Counted from the stretch's first letter, positions 52,508 to 60,979 are shown. The stretch: DNA of 64,000 nt from Brevibacillus brevis (GCF_022026395.1 NZ_CP041767.1:4141001-4205000); one strand, 5' to 3'. Made by a program: numbers and translations. Notes: generated from the sequence alone by a model not told the origin.

Positions 52508-52990
52508 TTACTTTCGATCCATAAGGTCTTCCAAATCTTGTTCTTCTGCTCCGGCAATAATCGTATTGGAATAAACAGTGGGTTCATCTGATTTGGTAAA
52601 CATCCCCTGAACTTTATCCACGATTTGCGGAACAGAATCCAAAATCCGGTCGTAGAGATGGGTCGTATTTTCAAGCGGAATCGAACGAATTCCTTGTTTG
52701 CCAACGACCAAAAAGGCTACAGGTGTGATGGAGACACCGCCCCCACTACCCCCGCCAAACGGGTGACTAGCAGGTTCAAATTGTTGATGGTTTTGATGCC
52801 CATTATGATGGTGATCGTATTGGAACTCACTACCCCCGGCCGCGAAACCAAATCCTACCTTGGAGATTGGAAGAATGACACTACCGTCAGGTGTCTCAAC
52901 GGGATCACCAATGATTGTATTCACGTCCACCATTTGCTTGAGGTTTTCCATCGCTGTTCTCATCAGGCCTTGAATCGGGTGGTCTGCCAT
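52508..52990 (-). CDS. ytfJ: GerW family spore protein (YtfJ)
   Basis: 160 aa. GerW core: PIQGLMRTAMENLKQMVDVNTIIGDPVETPDG, ILPISKVGFGFAAGGSEF, then GGGSGGGVSITPVAFLVV. Needed for L-alanine germination response in B. subtilis. Residues ~57-75 hold an unusual His-rich stretch (YDHHHNGHQNHQQF) just before the Gly-rich motif. Lies downstream of the DUF2953 gene, as ytfI-ytfJ in Bacillus. Confidence 0.9.
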   Translation of the reverse strand: MADHPIQGLMRTAMENLKQMVDVNTIIGDPVETPDGSVILPISKVGFGFAAGGSEFQYDHHHNGHQNHQQFEPASHPFGGGSGGGVSITPVAFLVVGKQGIRSIPLENTTHLYDRILDSVPQIVDKVQGMFTKSDEPTVYSNTIIAGAEEQDLEDLMDRK

Positions 52991-53098
52991 TTTTGTCGCT
53001 CCTCCTTCCTGTCTGTGTCATGTTTTATCATTCCCCCAACAAATCCGGAGCATGTACCTTGCACAAAGGAATAAATATGTTTGCTGCCACATTTGTAT

Positions 53099-53761
53099 TT
53101 AGGCGCGCGTAGGCGAAGTCTGCCATTTTCGTTGCTTGCTTTTTCGAATCCGCAGAAATACTTTTAGCGAAGAGAAAACGAAATGACCCAAATAAAAATG
53201 CAACACCGCATGAACCTTCGTATGTAGAAGTGCTTGGTTCCAAACAGGTTGTACACTGATGGCAGGCATCGTCTGTAAAGAGATGGAGTGGGAGAGGATC
53301 CCTACAACCAGGCTTTTCACTCCCCAGACTATTCCTGTCAGCGCCCCTGTTTCAGCAGCCTGACCTGTTCCCAGCAATGTATGCCATTCTAACTTCGTAC
53401 AACGAATTTGTCTGAACAAATCTTTTATCAAAGGCAGCAAATCACGTACTCTTTCCAGCACATCCCGATAATTCCGATACCATATTTTCACTTGCCTCCG
53501 TGTAAAATCTTTGACCCTCTCCCGAAGCTTGCTTCCCTGTTGGATGGTTTCTACCTTCGCGACAAGCTCAGGACCAGCTTCTGTCATTTTCACAAGGAGA
53601 ATGGGTATTTCGTATTTCCTGCGAATGATTCCCCAAGCTGCTATCGTAATATCCAATTGATCATTATCGCCCTCGCGACTGTACAAACACGTCAATTGTA
53701 TTGGCGTGATCACTAATAGGACAATGAAACCAAGCAATCCTAACAACACCCATACCATCAA
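53099..53761 (-). CDS. ytfI: DUF2953 membrane protein (YtfI-like)
   Basis: 220 aa. N-terminal membrane segment (VWVLLGLLGFIVLLVITPIQL), then the DUF2953 body (LEWHTLLGTGQAAETGALTGIVWGVKSLVVGIL) and a basic C-terminus. Its order with ytfJ matches the Bacillus operon, which is expressed in the forespore. A sigma-G/F-type promoter precedes it. Confidence 0.82.
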   Translation of the reverse strand: MMVWVLLGLLGFIVLLVITPIQLTCLYSREGDNDQLDITIAAWGIIRRKYEIPILLVKMTEAGPELVAKVETIQQGSKLRERVKDFTRRQVKIWYRNYRDVLERVRDLLPLIKDLFRQIRCTKLEWHTLLGTGQAAETGALTGIVWGVKSLVVGILSHSISLQTMPAISVQPVWNQALLHTKVHAVLHFYLGHFVFSSLKVFLRIRKSKQRKWQTSPTRA

Positions 53762-53783
53762 AAAATCCCACCCCTTCCACGTT

Positions 53784-53813
53784 AGTATGAGTGGAAAGAG
53801 CAGGAAATATGTT
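53784..53813 (-). promoter_or_regulatory. Forespore (sigma-F/G) type promoter of ytfI-ytfJ
   Basis: Minus strand ACATA (53809-53813), 18-nt spacer, CATACTA (53784-53790). The -10 is a full match to the sigma-G CATNHTA consensus; the -35 is 4 of 5. Confidence 0.6.
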
Positions 53814-53824
53814 CAGTATTTTTA

Positions 53825-54802
53825 TTAATCAAGCACGTATACTTTGACGCCTTTTTGCAAGCCGTGATTTTCAGCTTCGTTCAACGTTGGAAGATACAGA
53901 TCCACATGTCGTTGCTTTACCGCACCACCGATATCAGCTGCCACTGCATAACCGTAGCCATCGATGTACAAGTGTGTACCAAGCGGGATGACATTTGGAT
54001 CAACCGCGACAACACCTTCGCGCAGTGGATACTCCAGATACGACATAATCTTGTCGTTCTTGTAGCTGTAAGCAGTCGTCTGTACCGTTAATTCCTGGCG
54101 AAAAGGTGTACCGTTTGCGAGGGCTTTTGATGTTCTCGGCTTATTCGGAAGCAAGTGAAGGGCAGCGTATGTGGCTACTTCGGCTCTCGTCATATACTTG
54201 TTCGGCTGTAATGTACCGTCCTCGTAGGCACTCATTAGCCCGTTTTGCATGGCGTAAACGAGTGGGCGCTGCTCTTTTTCTTTCACGTTGTTCCCATCCG
54301 GGTATTGGTTCAATGTCTGAATCGTCGTAGACCACTTCAAGTTATTGACTGCTCCGCTGTCCCCCATCGTTCTTACCAGAATAGAGGCGAGCTCCGCTCT
54401 TTTTACTGGGGCATCTGGATGCAAATACAGGTGATTCCCCTGCTTTTGCCCATGGACAATTCCCAGTCGATAAGCTGTCTCGGCATAGGACGACAGCCAG
54501 CTGTTTGCTGGTACGTCCGCAAAGGATGATTGCTTGTTACCCAGAGGTTCAATTCCTTTCGCATTCACAAACATCGTGAGCAGTTCACCCAATGTCACGT
54601 TGTCATCAGGTCGAAAATATTCGTTTTGACCAATTACGTCGGCTATGTATAGTTGTTTGATTTCTTTTTCTGCCCAATGGCCACTAATGTCTACATAAGG
54701 TGTTTCGTTCATGTGAGCTGTTTCTGCCTCGACTACTGGTGTAACTGGTGTGCCTATAAGCAAAAAGGCTGCCAGCGAGGCAAGGATCATCCGTTTCTTC
54801 AT
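53825..54802 (-). CDS. SLH-domain protein with C-terminal 3D (DPBB) domain
   Basis: 325 aa, with a signal peptide. Three SLH domains (~30-230; YVDISGHWAEKEIKQLY, ADVPANSWLSSYAETAYRLG, KYMTRAEVATYAALHL) for binding the wall's pyruvylated polymer, then a 3D domain (~245-325; VAVDPNVIPLGTHLYIDGYG, AADIGG, HVDLYLP) with the three conserved aspartates. 3D domains resemble lytic-transglycosylase/SpoIIE-like spore and wall enzymes. Likely a surface-bound murein-cleaving or stationary-phase protein. Of two tandem ATGs the second, 54802, has the better RBS spacing. Confidence 0.86.
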   Translation of the reverse strand: MKKRMILASLAAFLLIGTPVTPVVEAETAHMNETPYVDISGHWAEKEIKQLYIADVIGQNEYFRPDDNVTLGELLTMFVNAKGIEPLGNKQSSFADVPANSWLSSYAETAYRLGIVHGQKQGNHLYLHPDAPVKRAELASILVRTMGDSGAVNNLKWSTTIQTLNQYPDGNNVKEKEQRPLVYAMQNGLMSAYEDGTLQPNKYMTRAEVATYAALHLLPNKPRTSKALANGTPFRQELTVQTTAYSYKNDKIMSYLEYPLREGVVAVDPNVIPLGTHLYIDGYGYAVAADIGGAVKQRHVDLYLPTLNEAENHGLQKGVKVYVLD

Positions 54803-54897
54803 CATCAACCTCCATGGGGAAATATGCGATTCCTTTCGTATCATTTTATCGAACTATTTTGCAAAAACAATGAACAATAGTTTCCAGTAAAAAGGAA

Positions 54898-54938
54898 AGC
54901 CCTCGAACAGCAACATGACGAAGACTGTTTCAAGGGCT
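54898..54938 (-). terminator. Terminator of the SleB-like gene
   Basis: Minus strand AGCCCT / AGGGCT outer stem with a second GAAACAG / CTGTTC part, then TTCCTTTTT. Confidence 0.7.
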
Positions 54939-54951
54939 GCATGAACAATGG

Positions 54952-55599
54952 TTAAATGGCAAAAATGTGTTTGCCGATCTTCTTCACTTGGGTACGAGAC
55001 CAAATCCAATCGGAGGTCGCCGTAACAGGGTTAAAGTAGTAAAGAGCATGGTTGGTTGGGTCCCATCCTCGTACAGCATCCCAAGCTGCCTGGTAAGCAG
55101 TCTTGTCAGGAGTCAACCAGAATTGTCCATCATCTACAGCGGTAAACGCTAATGGCTCAAAGATGACACCCGCAAGTGTATCGGGAAAGTTTTTGGACTG
55201 GACACGGTTCAACGCGACCGCTGCCACAGCTACTTGGCCCTCATAAGGTTCTCCACGAGCTTCGGAATAGACCAGCTGCGCCAGCATCTGCATCTCCGCT
55301 TTATTTACTGACACTTTCTTGAGAACGCGCCATGTATTTGGACCAGTGATACCGTCAATCTGTAATCCGTATGCTTTTTGAAACTGTCTGACGGCCTTTG
55401 CTGTATTTGCTCCGTAAATGCCATCCAATTTGCTATCATAGTAGCCCAGCATCTGCAAGCGATACTGCAAATCCCATACATCCCCGTTCACACTACCACG
55501 CTGAATCTGTGTGGCTGCCAGGGAGTCGGCCGGGAAAATAAATGCTACAGCCATAAAGGCAGCAAGCAAGGTTGTTACTACTTTCTTGCTCCACCACAT
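54952..55599 (-). CDS. SleB/CwlJ-type spore cortex hydrolase
   Basis: 215 aa. Signal peptide (~1-29), peptidoglycan-binding domain with GDVWDLQYRLQMLGYYDSKLDGIYGANTAKAVRQFQ (~35-95), then hydrolase domain with YSEARGEPYEGQVAVAAVALNRV (catalytic Glu in SEARGE). This is the SleB layout, lytic for spore cortex in germination. The ypeB gene that normally follows sleB is missing; a SLH-3D gene follows. It could be sleB or a YkvT-like paralogue. Confidence 0.86.
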   Translation of the reverse strand: MWWSKKVVTTLLAAFMAVAFIFPADSLAATQIQRGSVNGDVWDLQYRLQMLGYYDSKLDGIYGANTAKAVRQFQKAYGLQIDGITGPNTWRVLKKVSVNKAEMQMLAQLVYSEARGEPYEGQVAVAAVALNRVQSKNFPDTLAGVIFEPLAFTAVDDGQFWLTPDKTAYQAAWDAVRGWDPTNHALYYFNPVTATSDWIWSRTQVKKIGKHIFAI

Positions 55600-55693
55600 A
55601 AATTGTACCCTCCTTTACCCAACCCATTCTACAAGTTGGCGAAAGTAGGTTCAATTCAAGTATTTTGGCATAAGTGGAAACATATGCCTGATG

Positions 55694-56044
55694 CTATCCT
55701 TTTGGTCGGAACAAGACTGCCGTGATAAATCCAAAGACGATGGCAGCCGAAATCCCCGCGCTCGTCACTTCAAAAATGCCAGTGATGATGCCAATCACTC
55801 CATGCTTCTCGGCCTCCGCCATTGCCCCGTGTACGAGTGCATTTCCAAAGCTCGTGATAGGTACGGTTGCTCCTGCTCCAGCAAAATTAACTAGTGGCTC
55901 GTATAGACCGAGTCCGTCTAGCACTGCCCCTGTGACAACAAGAGAGGACATCGTATGGGCAGGTGTGAGCTTGACGACATCCATGAGAAATTGACCGATT
56001 AAGCAAATCGTTCCTCCTACGAGAAACGCCCACAAAAACATCAT
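55694..56044 (-). CDS. spoVAE: Stage V sporulation protein AE (SpoVAEb)
   Basis: 116 aa, four membrane segments ([43 protein letters not shown]). Paralogous in pattern to SpoVAC (ICVIGQGIQEM, VPVTGFANSIASAAIEHRSEG). Part of the dipicolinic acid channel of the inner spore membrane. GGAGAG precedes ATG 56044; four bases separate it from spoVAD. Confidence 0.92.
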   Translation of the reverse strand: MMFLWAFLVGGTICLIGQFLMDVVKLTPAHTMSSLVVTGAVLDGLGLYEPLVNFAGAGATVPITSFGNALVHGAMAEAEKHGVIGIITGIFEVTSAGISAAIVFGFITAVLFRPKG

Positions 56045-56048
56045 GGTA

Positions 56049-57065
56049 TCACTCTCCAAGTTGCTCCGACTCAACAGCCACGGCATGCGCGATGCAAGGA
56101 ATGCTTTCTCCCTGCTGGAAGGTCAGCGGGGATAAGAGGGCTCCCGTGGCAACCAGCAAGATCCGCTTCCATTCTCCTTGCTTCATCCGCCGAAGTAGAT
56201 GCCCGTAGGTCACTGTCGCGATACAGCCACATCCGCTCCCCCCTGACCACACATTCGGATTTTCTCCATAAATGAGTTTCCCGCAATCGACATAACGCTC
56301 TAGTGGGATGTGCATGTGATGCTTGGGCAACAGATCAGATAAAATGGCATGGCCCGTTCGTCCTAAATCGCCTGTTACGATCAAATCATAATGGTCGTGA
56401 GGGAGCTGAAAGTCACGGAAATGCGACTCAATCGTGGATAATGCGGCTGGAGCCATCGCCGCTCCCATATTAAATGGATCTGTCAATCCCATATCGACGA
56501 CATGCCCGATGGTAGCTCCCGTAATCCGCAGCCCCTTACCCTGACTGGCTACAACAGCAGCCCCTGCACCTGTCACTGTCCATTGTGCTGTTGGGGGCTT
56601 CTGGGAGCCGTACTCCGTTGGATAACGATATTGCTTTTCCGCAGCCCCATTGTGACTGGAGGTAGCAGCCAAGACGTAATCAGCAGCTTGACTATTCACC
56701 ATGAGAGCAGCCAAGGCCAAGCCTTCCATTGCTGTTGAGCACGCGCCGAATATCCCCAGAAACGGAATCGAAAGCGTCCGGGCCGAAAAGCTGGCAGATA
56801 TGATCTGGTTCATTAAATCCCCGGCAAGCATAAAGTTTATTTGCTCTTTGGTGAGCCCCGCTTTCTCTACCGCTTTCGAGCACGCTTCTTCTAGCAGGAC
56901 CTTCTCTGCCTTTTCCCAGCTGTCTTGCCCAATCATCAAGTCACCGTGCAGGATATCAAAGTCGTCGGCTAGCGGTCCCTTAGCCTCAAAAGGCCCACCA
57001 ATTGCAGCGTGCCCGAGAATGACAGGTTTTAAAGGAAAGACCCAAGACTGATGACCTTGGCGCAT
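56049..57065 (-). CDS. spoVAD: Stage V sporulation protein AD (SpoVAD)
   Basis: 338 aa, thiolase-like fold: [40 protein letters not shown] (Cys at the thiolase-active-Cys position), [11 protein letters not shown] and [15 protein letters not shown]. SpoVAD binds dipicolinic acid on the outer face of the SpoVA channel. RBS GGGAGG. Three bases from spoVAC. Confidence 0.93.
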   Translation of the reverse strand: MRQGHQSWVFPLKPVILGHAAIGGPFEAKGPLADDFDILHGDLMIGQDSWEKAEKVLLEEACSKAVEKAGLTKEQINFMLAGDLMNQIISASFSARTLSIPFLGIFGACSTAMEGLALAALMVNSQAADYVLAATSSHNGAAEKQYRYPTEYGSQKPPTAQWTVTGAGAAVVASQGKGLRITGATIGHVVDMGLTDPFNMGAAMAPAALSTIESHFRDFQLPHDHYDLIVTGDLGRTGHAILSDLLPKHHMHIPLERYVDCGKLIYGENPNVWSGGSGCGCIATVTYGHLLRRMKQGEWKRILLVATGALLSPLTFQQGESIPCIAHAVAVESEQLGE

Positions 57066-57068
57066 CCG

Positions 57069-57542
57069 TCAGCCTCCCATCGTAAACAATGTTTTGATCA
57101 AGCCAACGACGAATGCCGCCGCCACTCCAAACACAATCACTGACCCTGCCAGCTTGAACATGTTACCACCGACCCCCAGCACAAATCCTTCGCTGCGGTG
57201 CTCGATGGCCGCAGAGGCAATCGAATTGGCAAAACCTGTAACTGGCACACTCGTTCCTGCCCCAGCCCATTGGGCAATCCGGTCGTATAGTCCTAGACCG
57301 GTCAAAAGGGCAGAAAGAATAATCAAGACAGCTGCTGTAGGATTCCCAGCGGTTTTCTCCGTAAAATCGAAGTAGTGAATGAACATTTCTTGTATCCCTT
57401 GTCCGATCACACAAATGCCACCACCTACTAAAAAGGCACGGGTAAAATTGCGCAAAAGCGGTCGCGGAGGCTCGTGCGTTTTTGCCAATTGCTGATATTC
57501 TTGCTGGACGGGGGTCAGCTTTTTCTTTTTTTGATCCGCCAT
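57069..57542 (-). CDS. spoVAC: Stage V sporulation protein AC (SpoVAC)
   Basis: 157 aa. Basic N-terminus, then four membrane segments with AFLVGGGICVIGQGIQEM, LTGLGLYDRIAQWAGAGTSVPVTGF. Mechanosensitive-channel-like SpoVA subunit releasing dipicolinic acid at germination. AAAGGAG before ATG 57542. First of the CDE trio and 15 nt from the 2Duf gene. Confidence 0.93.
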   Translation of the reverse strand: MADQKKKKLTPVQQEYQQLAKTHEPPRPLLRNFTRAFLVGGGICVIGQGIQEMFIHYFDFTEKTAGNPTAAVLIILSALLTGLGLYDRIAQWAGAGTSVPVTGFANSIASAAIEHRSEGFVLGVGGNMFKLAGSVIVFGVAAAFVVGLIKTLFTMGG

Positions 57543-57557
57543 GCCACTCACTCCTTT

Positions 57558-58418
57558 TTACCGTATCATGAACGGTTTTACTTGATCGATTATCTGTTGG
57601 AGCTTTTCCGAATCGGTTTGGTAGGTACGTTTCATTTGTTCATTTTTTGTATTGAGTGCATATAGTTCCAGATCCGCCTGGCATTTTTTCAACGTAGCAA
57701 AAGCCAGCTTCGTCGCTTGGGCACCAGGAACCATCAGTTTATCGTCATACAGGTCGAGATAGAGCTCTCCACCTTTGTCTACTTGGCCGAGGAACACATT
57801 TTCCAAAGCCACTCCTGCTTTTTGCAGCTCTGTGCGAACCCATCTGCGATTTAGACCTGCTGTTGCCAGGGGCTCGTCCATGATTATCCCATCCATAATG
57901 ACCACTTGATTCTCTTCCGAAGGAGCCACTGTCAATTCAAGATGTTTGGGGGTTACGGGCTGACTCTCTGATTTTAAGAGGACACTGACCTCCCCGCTTG
58001 TTTCCATTAATGCAAACTCTACATCGGCTACTCGGAACACGTTTTTGATTCGTAATTGTTCCATCAAGTCTTCCGCGGTCAAGCGTTCCTTTTTCAGATT
58101 GTCTTCCAAAATCTTGCCTTCCTTGATAAGAACCGTTGATTTCCCTTCAAATAGGTCGCGGAGAAACTTGCTCTTGAGTGAGAGCCACTCCATTAAATAA
58201 GGAAAAAGCGCAAAAATCCCCATGGCGATTAAACTATGGTAGACCGGCCCATCCATTTCGGTTGCCATAAAAGCAGCAATCGAACCGATGCTGATACCGA
58301 CGATATATTCGATGTATGTAAGTTGTTTGATTTGCCTTTTCCCAATGATCTTTGTCAAAAGAAATAAGTAAGCAACAGCGCCTATTGAGCGCAAAAGGAT
58401 TGATAACCAATCAGGCAT
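57558..58418 (-). CDS. DUF421-DUF1657 ('2Duf') spore membrane protein
   Basis: 286 aa. N-terminal YetF/DUF421 part with three membrane segments (LTKIIGKRQIKQLTYIEYIVGISIGSIAAFMATEMDGPV) and DUF421 soluble domain, then at ~232-284 a DUF1657-like helix pair (TKLAFATLKKCQADLELYALNTKNEQMKRTYQ). The latter is clearly related to the separate DUF1657 gene next door. This fusion is known in Bacillus as 2Duf, which raises spore heat resistance via the inner membrane. RBS GGAGGTGG. Confidence 0.88.
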   Translation of the reverse strand: MPDWLSILLRSIGAVAYLFLLTKIIGKRQIKQLTYIEYIVGISIGSIAAFMATEMDGPVYHSLIAMGIFALFPYLMEWLSLKSKFLRDLFEGKSTVLIKEGKILEDNLKKERLTAEDLMEQLRIKNVFRVADVEFALMETSGEVSVLLKSESQPVTPKHLELTVAPSEENQVVIMDGIIMDEPLATAGLNRRWVRTELQKAGVALENVFLGQVDKGGELYLDLYDDKLMVPGAQATKLAFATLKKCQADLELYALNTKNEQMKRTYQTDSEKLQQIIDQVKPFMIR

Positions 58419-58429
58419 AAGCCACCTCC

Positions 58430-58444
58430 ATCACCTGAGGTGAT
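58430..58444. repeat. Small palindrome before the 2Duf RBS
   Basis: ATCACCT-C-AGGTGAT on the minus strand, directly upstream of GGAGGTGG. CCT of the left arm could compete for the RBS; also a T run exists on the plus strand. Confidence 0.35.
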
Positions 58445-58500
58445 TTTTTGATTGTAAAACCAAGAGAGAGGAAGTCCCTCTCCCTTTCCCAACACTTCCA

Positions 58501-58707
58501 CTAGAATCCCTTAAACTGTGGTTCTTCCTTTTCCAGCTCCGTTACACGCTGCTGGAGGTTATCTACGATGGATTGCGTTTGCTCTGCTGCTTGCGAATAC
58601 AATTGCTTCGCTTTCTTGTTTTGCGTGCTAAGAGCAAACGTTTCAAAATCTGCTTGTGCGCCTTTCAAGCTGGCAAGCGTTTGTTTCACTTGTGCTCCTA
58701 CTGTCAT
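58501..58707 (-). CDS. DUF1657 small protein
   Basis: 68 aa, two helices (TVGAQVKQTLASLKGAQADFETFALSTQNKKAKQLY, QTQSIVDNLQQRVTELEKEEPQ). Same family as the C-terminal domain of the next gene. Such DUF1657 proteins occur beside spoVA2mob genes and are forespore-made. ATG 58707 is preceded by GGAGGTGAG; a sigma-G-like promoter sits upstream. Confidence 0.88.
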   Translation of the reverse strand: MTVGAQVKQTLASLKGAQADFETFALSTQNKKAKQLYSQAAEQTQSIVDNLQQRVTELEKEEPQFKGF

Positions 58708-58729
58708 ATCCACTCACCTCCTAACACAT

Positions 58730-58759
58730 ATAGAATCCGCCTCCACCCATTATTTATGC
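58730..58759 (-). promoter_or_regulatory. Sigma-G-like promoter of the DUF1657-2Duf-spoVA operon
   Basis: Minus strand GCATA (58755-58759), 18-nt spacer, GATTCTA (58730-58736). The -35 matches GHATR; the -10 matches CATNHTA except the first base. Confidence 0.5.
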
Positions 58760-58818
58760 GGTGCTCTCCCTCATTTTCTTCTGTCAATAATTTCCCTTTT
58801 GCTGGAAAAATAAAAAGA

Positions 58819-58837
58819 GAGACACCATGGGTGCCTC
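58819..58837 (-). terminator. Terminator of the SASP gene
   Basis: Minus strand GAGGCACC / GGTGTCTC, 8-bp stem with a G-U, followed by TCTTTTTATTTTT. Confidence 0.7.
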
Positions 58838-58857
58838 CCTTCATCCAGCTTATTAGA

Positions 58858-59064
58858 TTAGCCACGTCCAGCCAATTGTTGCTCAGCAAAGGAGACAAGA
58901 CGTTTTGTAATCTCTCCTCCAACTGAACCGTTTTGACGGGAAGTGGTGTCTGCTCCGAGCTGAACGCCGAATTCGGATGCGATTTCGTATTTCAGTTGAT
59001 CCAGAGCTTGGTTTGCTTGAGGAACCAGCAAGTTGTTACGAGATCCGCTGTTGTTGTTAGCCAT
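58858..59064 (-). CDS. Alpha/beta-type small acid-soluble spore protein
   Basis: 68 aa. Family signature: [47 protein letters not shown]. The GPR protease site is KYEIASE, cleaved after Glu27. Coats spore DNA and is degraded on outgrowth. RBS GAGGAGGTGA, its own sigma-G promoter and terminator, so a separate transcript from the spoVA operon that follows. Confidence 0.97.
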   Translation of the reverse strand: MANNNSGSRNNLLVPQANQALDQLKYEIASEFGVQLGADTTSRQNGSVGGEITKRLVSFAEQQLAGRG

Positions 59065-59093
59065 CTATATCACCTCCTCGTCGTTGGTAAGTT

Positions 59094-59123
59094 TAATATG
59101 TGTGAAGTTTTGCTTGTTCATGC
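59094..59123 (-). promoter_or_regulatory. Sigma-G promoter of the SASP gene
   Basis: Minus strand GCATG (59119-59123), 18-nt spacer, CATATTA (59094-59100). Full match to GHATR-N18-CATWHTA. Confidence 0.8.
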
Positions 59124-59152
59124 GTCCTTTTTTTCTTCCAATTTTAGTCTGT

Positions 59153-60274
59153 TCATTGAAGAAGGGCTTGTGCAATTTGGTAAGCTGCGTCTGGTCTCCC
59201 CAGCTTGTCCAAACATCCTGCAAAAGCGTCCCTTTTTTCAGGCTGACGCCATGATCTGATGATTTCTTTGATTTCAACCGGTGTTTCAGCCAAGATCGCT
59301 GCTTGTTGCTCGAGTAAAAAGGAACAATTATGCATTTCCTGTCCGGGCAATGGGTGGAATAAAATGAGCGGTGTCTTAAGAGCAAGTGACTCCGCGCACG
59401 AAATGCCGCCTGGCTTCGTTATATAGGCGTCAGCTGCTCCAATCCACTGCCACATTTGCGGCTCAAAACCTTTCAATATAAACCGATGGCCTTTGCTCTC
59501 TGTACTTAGCAAGCCCGCTAGGCGTCTGTACAGGCTTGTATTCTTCCCTGTCACGACTACCATCTGCAATGGTTGCTCTTCCAACAGCAACTCTCGTACG
59601 ACCTGCTCCACTCCACCATGACCGCCTTCTCCTCCACCAATCAACACGGTGAATTGATCTGGCACGAGTCCAAGCTGTTTTTTCCAAGCCGCTTTGTCGG
59701 TATGAAGCGCTGTAGTAAAGGCAGGCCGAACTGGAATGCCATAAACATGGATTTTTTCAGGGGAAATCCCATAGCGCTCGATTAGCATTTGTCCAATTTG
59801 CTCATGTGCCACCATGTACGCATCAATTTCTGGATGAACCCAAAACCGATTAATATGGAAGTCCGTGGGTACACAAACGAGCTGGAAAGGCTTGGACACC
59901 CTTCTCTTCGCTTCTGCCAATGCGGACAAGCAGTATGCATGCGTAGCGATGACGACATCCGGCATCTCTTCTTGCAACAGTTGATTGATTAATCGAGCGG
60001 ATAGCCACCATCCGAGTGGTTTAGTCAATGCACTGCCCAGCATTTCTTCTTGTTCATAGATGCGTTGCCAGACTGGTTGGCCGTAGCGAAGCATATTGCG
60101 ATAAAAAAAATGAGAGAGTACACGTAAGCCTGGACTGGCGGTTTTCAGTCCTCCCACCACTCGTGCCGATCGTGCACCCTCACTTTCCAGTAAAACCTCT
60201 TGCAAAGCTTCGGCAGCCATGCGATGACCACTTCCTGCCCATTCCTCTGTCACTAACAGAAACCGCTTTGCCAT
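59153..60274 (-). CDS. Monogalactosyldiacylglycerol-synthase-type glycosyltransferase (UgtP/YkoN-like)
   Basis: 373 aa. N-terminal MGDG-synthase domain (TEEWAGSGHRMAAEALQEVL, residues ~8-170) and a GT-B C-terminal half with GGGEGGHGGVEQVV, TGKN and ADAYITKPGGISCAESLALKTPLIL (UDP-sugar site). Adds sugar to diacylglycerol in the membrane; the product (glucose or galactose) is not predictable. The ATG overlaps the YkoP-like stop (TAATG), so both are co-translated. Confidence 0.86.
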   Translation of the reverse strand: MAKRFLLVTEEWAGSGHRMAAEALQEVLLESEGARSARVVGGLKTASPGLRVLSHFFYRNMLRYGQPVWQRIYEQEEMLGSALTKPLGWWLSARLINQLLQEEMPDVVIATHAYCLSALAEAKRRVSKPFQLVCVPTDFHINRFWVHPEIDAYMVAHEQIGQMLIERYGISPEKIHVYGIPVRPAFTTALHTDKAAWKKQLGLVPDQFTVLIGGGEGGHGGVEQVVRELLLEEQPLQMVVVTGKNTSLYRRLAGLLSTESKGHRFILKGFEPQMWQWIGAADAYITKPGGISCAESLALKTPLILFHPLPGQEMHNCSFLLEQQAAILAETPVEIKEIIRSWRQPEKRDAFAGCLDKLGRPDAAYQIAQALLQ

Positions 60275-60858
60275 TAATAGGACTCTCCTAGAGGCTGCTT
60301 ACCGTCAGCATATCGATTGAGTAAAAATTCCTTGGACATATAAACACGCTTTAGGGGCATTTCATAATTCAATGTTTGCAATCGTCGCTTTCCATTGGGA
60401 TGCACGATTCTGAGCATGAGACGCAAGTACCATCGCTTGTATCGAAAAAACCAGGTCATGGGTACATCCGAGATCGAGAAGCCCAAGGGTGTTACCCCTT
60501 TATGTAGCATAGTCGTTCCCACTATCCCTTTTATTTGATCCTTATTTTCCATCGAATTCAGGAACGCGGCCAGCTTCGGCAGGGATTGGAGGATATGTCT
60601 TCGCAAAAGAAGTGCCACGCGCAGTTCATCCTTCACTTCTTTGCACAGGGTAGCAAAGTAATAATTGTGTATATGTAACTTCAAGATCAAATCCCCGTCA
60701 TGAATGGTGCAATTATCGGTAGTAACGAGTGGCTCTCCCCGATAGCGTAAAACCACAACCCGAAATATATTTTTCCCTTTCTCAATATAGGTAAGTCTGG
60801 TGCAGCGCTGGTAGATTTCATCCCAGTATCCCCATAGCATCAAGAGGCTTGTATTCAT
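60274..60858 (-). CDS. YkoP-like protein
   Basis: 194 aa, soluble, basic. VVVLRYRGEPLVTTDNCTIHDGDLILKLHIHNYYFATLC and DVPMTWFFRYKRWYLRLMLRIVHPNGK. Resembles the YkoP domain found beside YkoN-like glycosyltransferases in Bacillus. Role unknown, probably tied to glycolipid synthesis by its operon. Overlaps the glycosyltransferase by one base. Confidence 0.65.
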   Translation of the reverse strand: MNTSLLMLWGYWDEIYQRCTRLTYIEKGKNIFRVVVLRYRGEPLVTTDNCTIHDGDLILKLHIHNYYFATLCKEVKDELRVALLLRRHILQSLPKLAAFLNSMENKDQIKGIVGTTMLHKGVTPLGFSISDVPMTWFFRYKRWYLRLMLRIVHPNGKRRLQTLNYEMPLKRVYMSKEFLLNRYADGKQPLGESY

Positions 60859-60979
60859 TTCGAAAAAGTTCCTTTCCCGCTATGTTTTCATTAAGCTGGA
60901 TGTGACCACTTACATTTTCGCAAAACGGTCATGACCTTTGTTGTAGTATGCCCAAGAATGGGCAATCTTCATCACCTTT

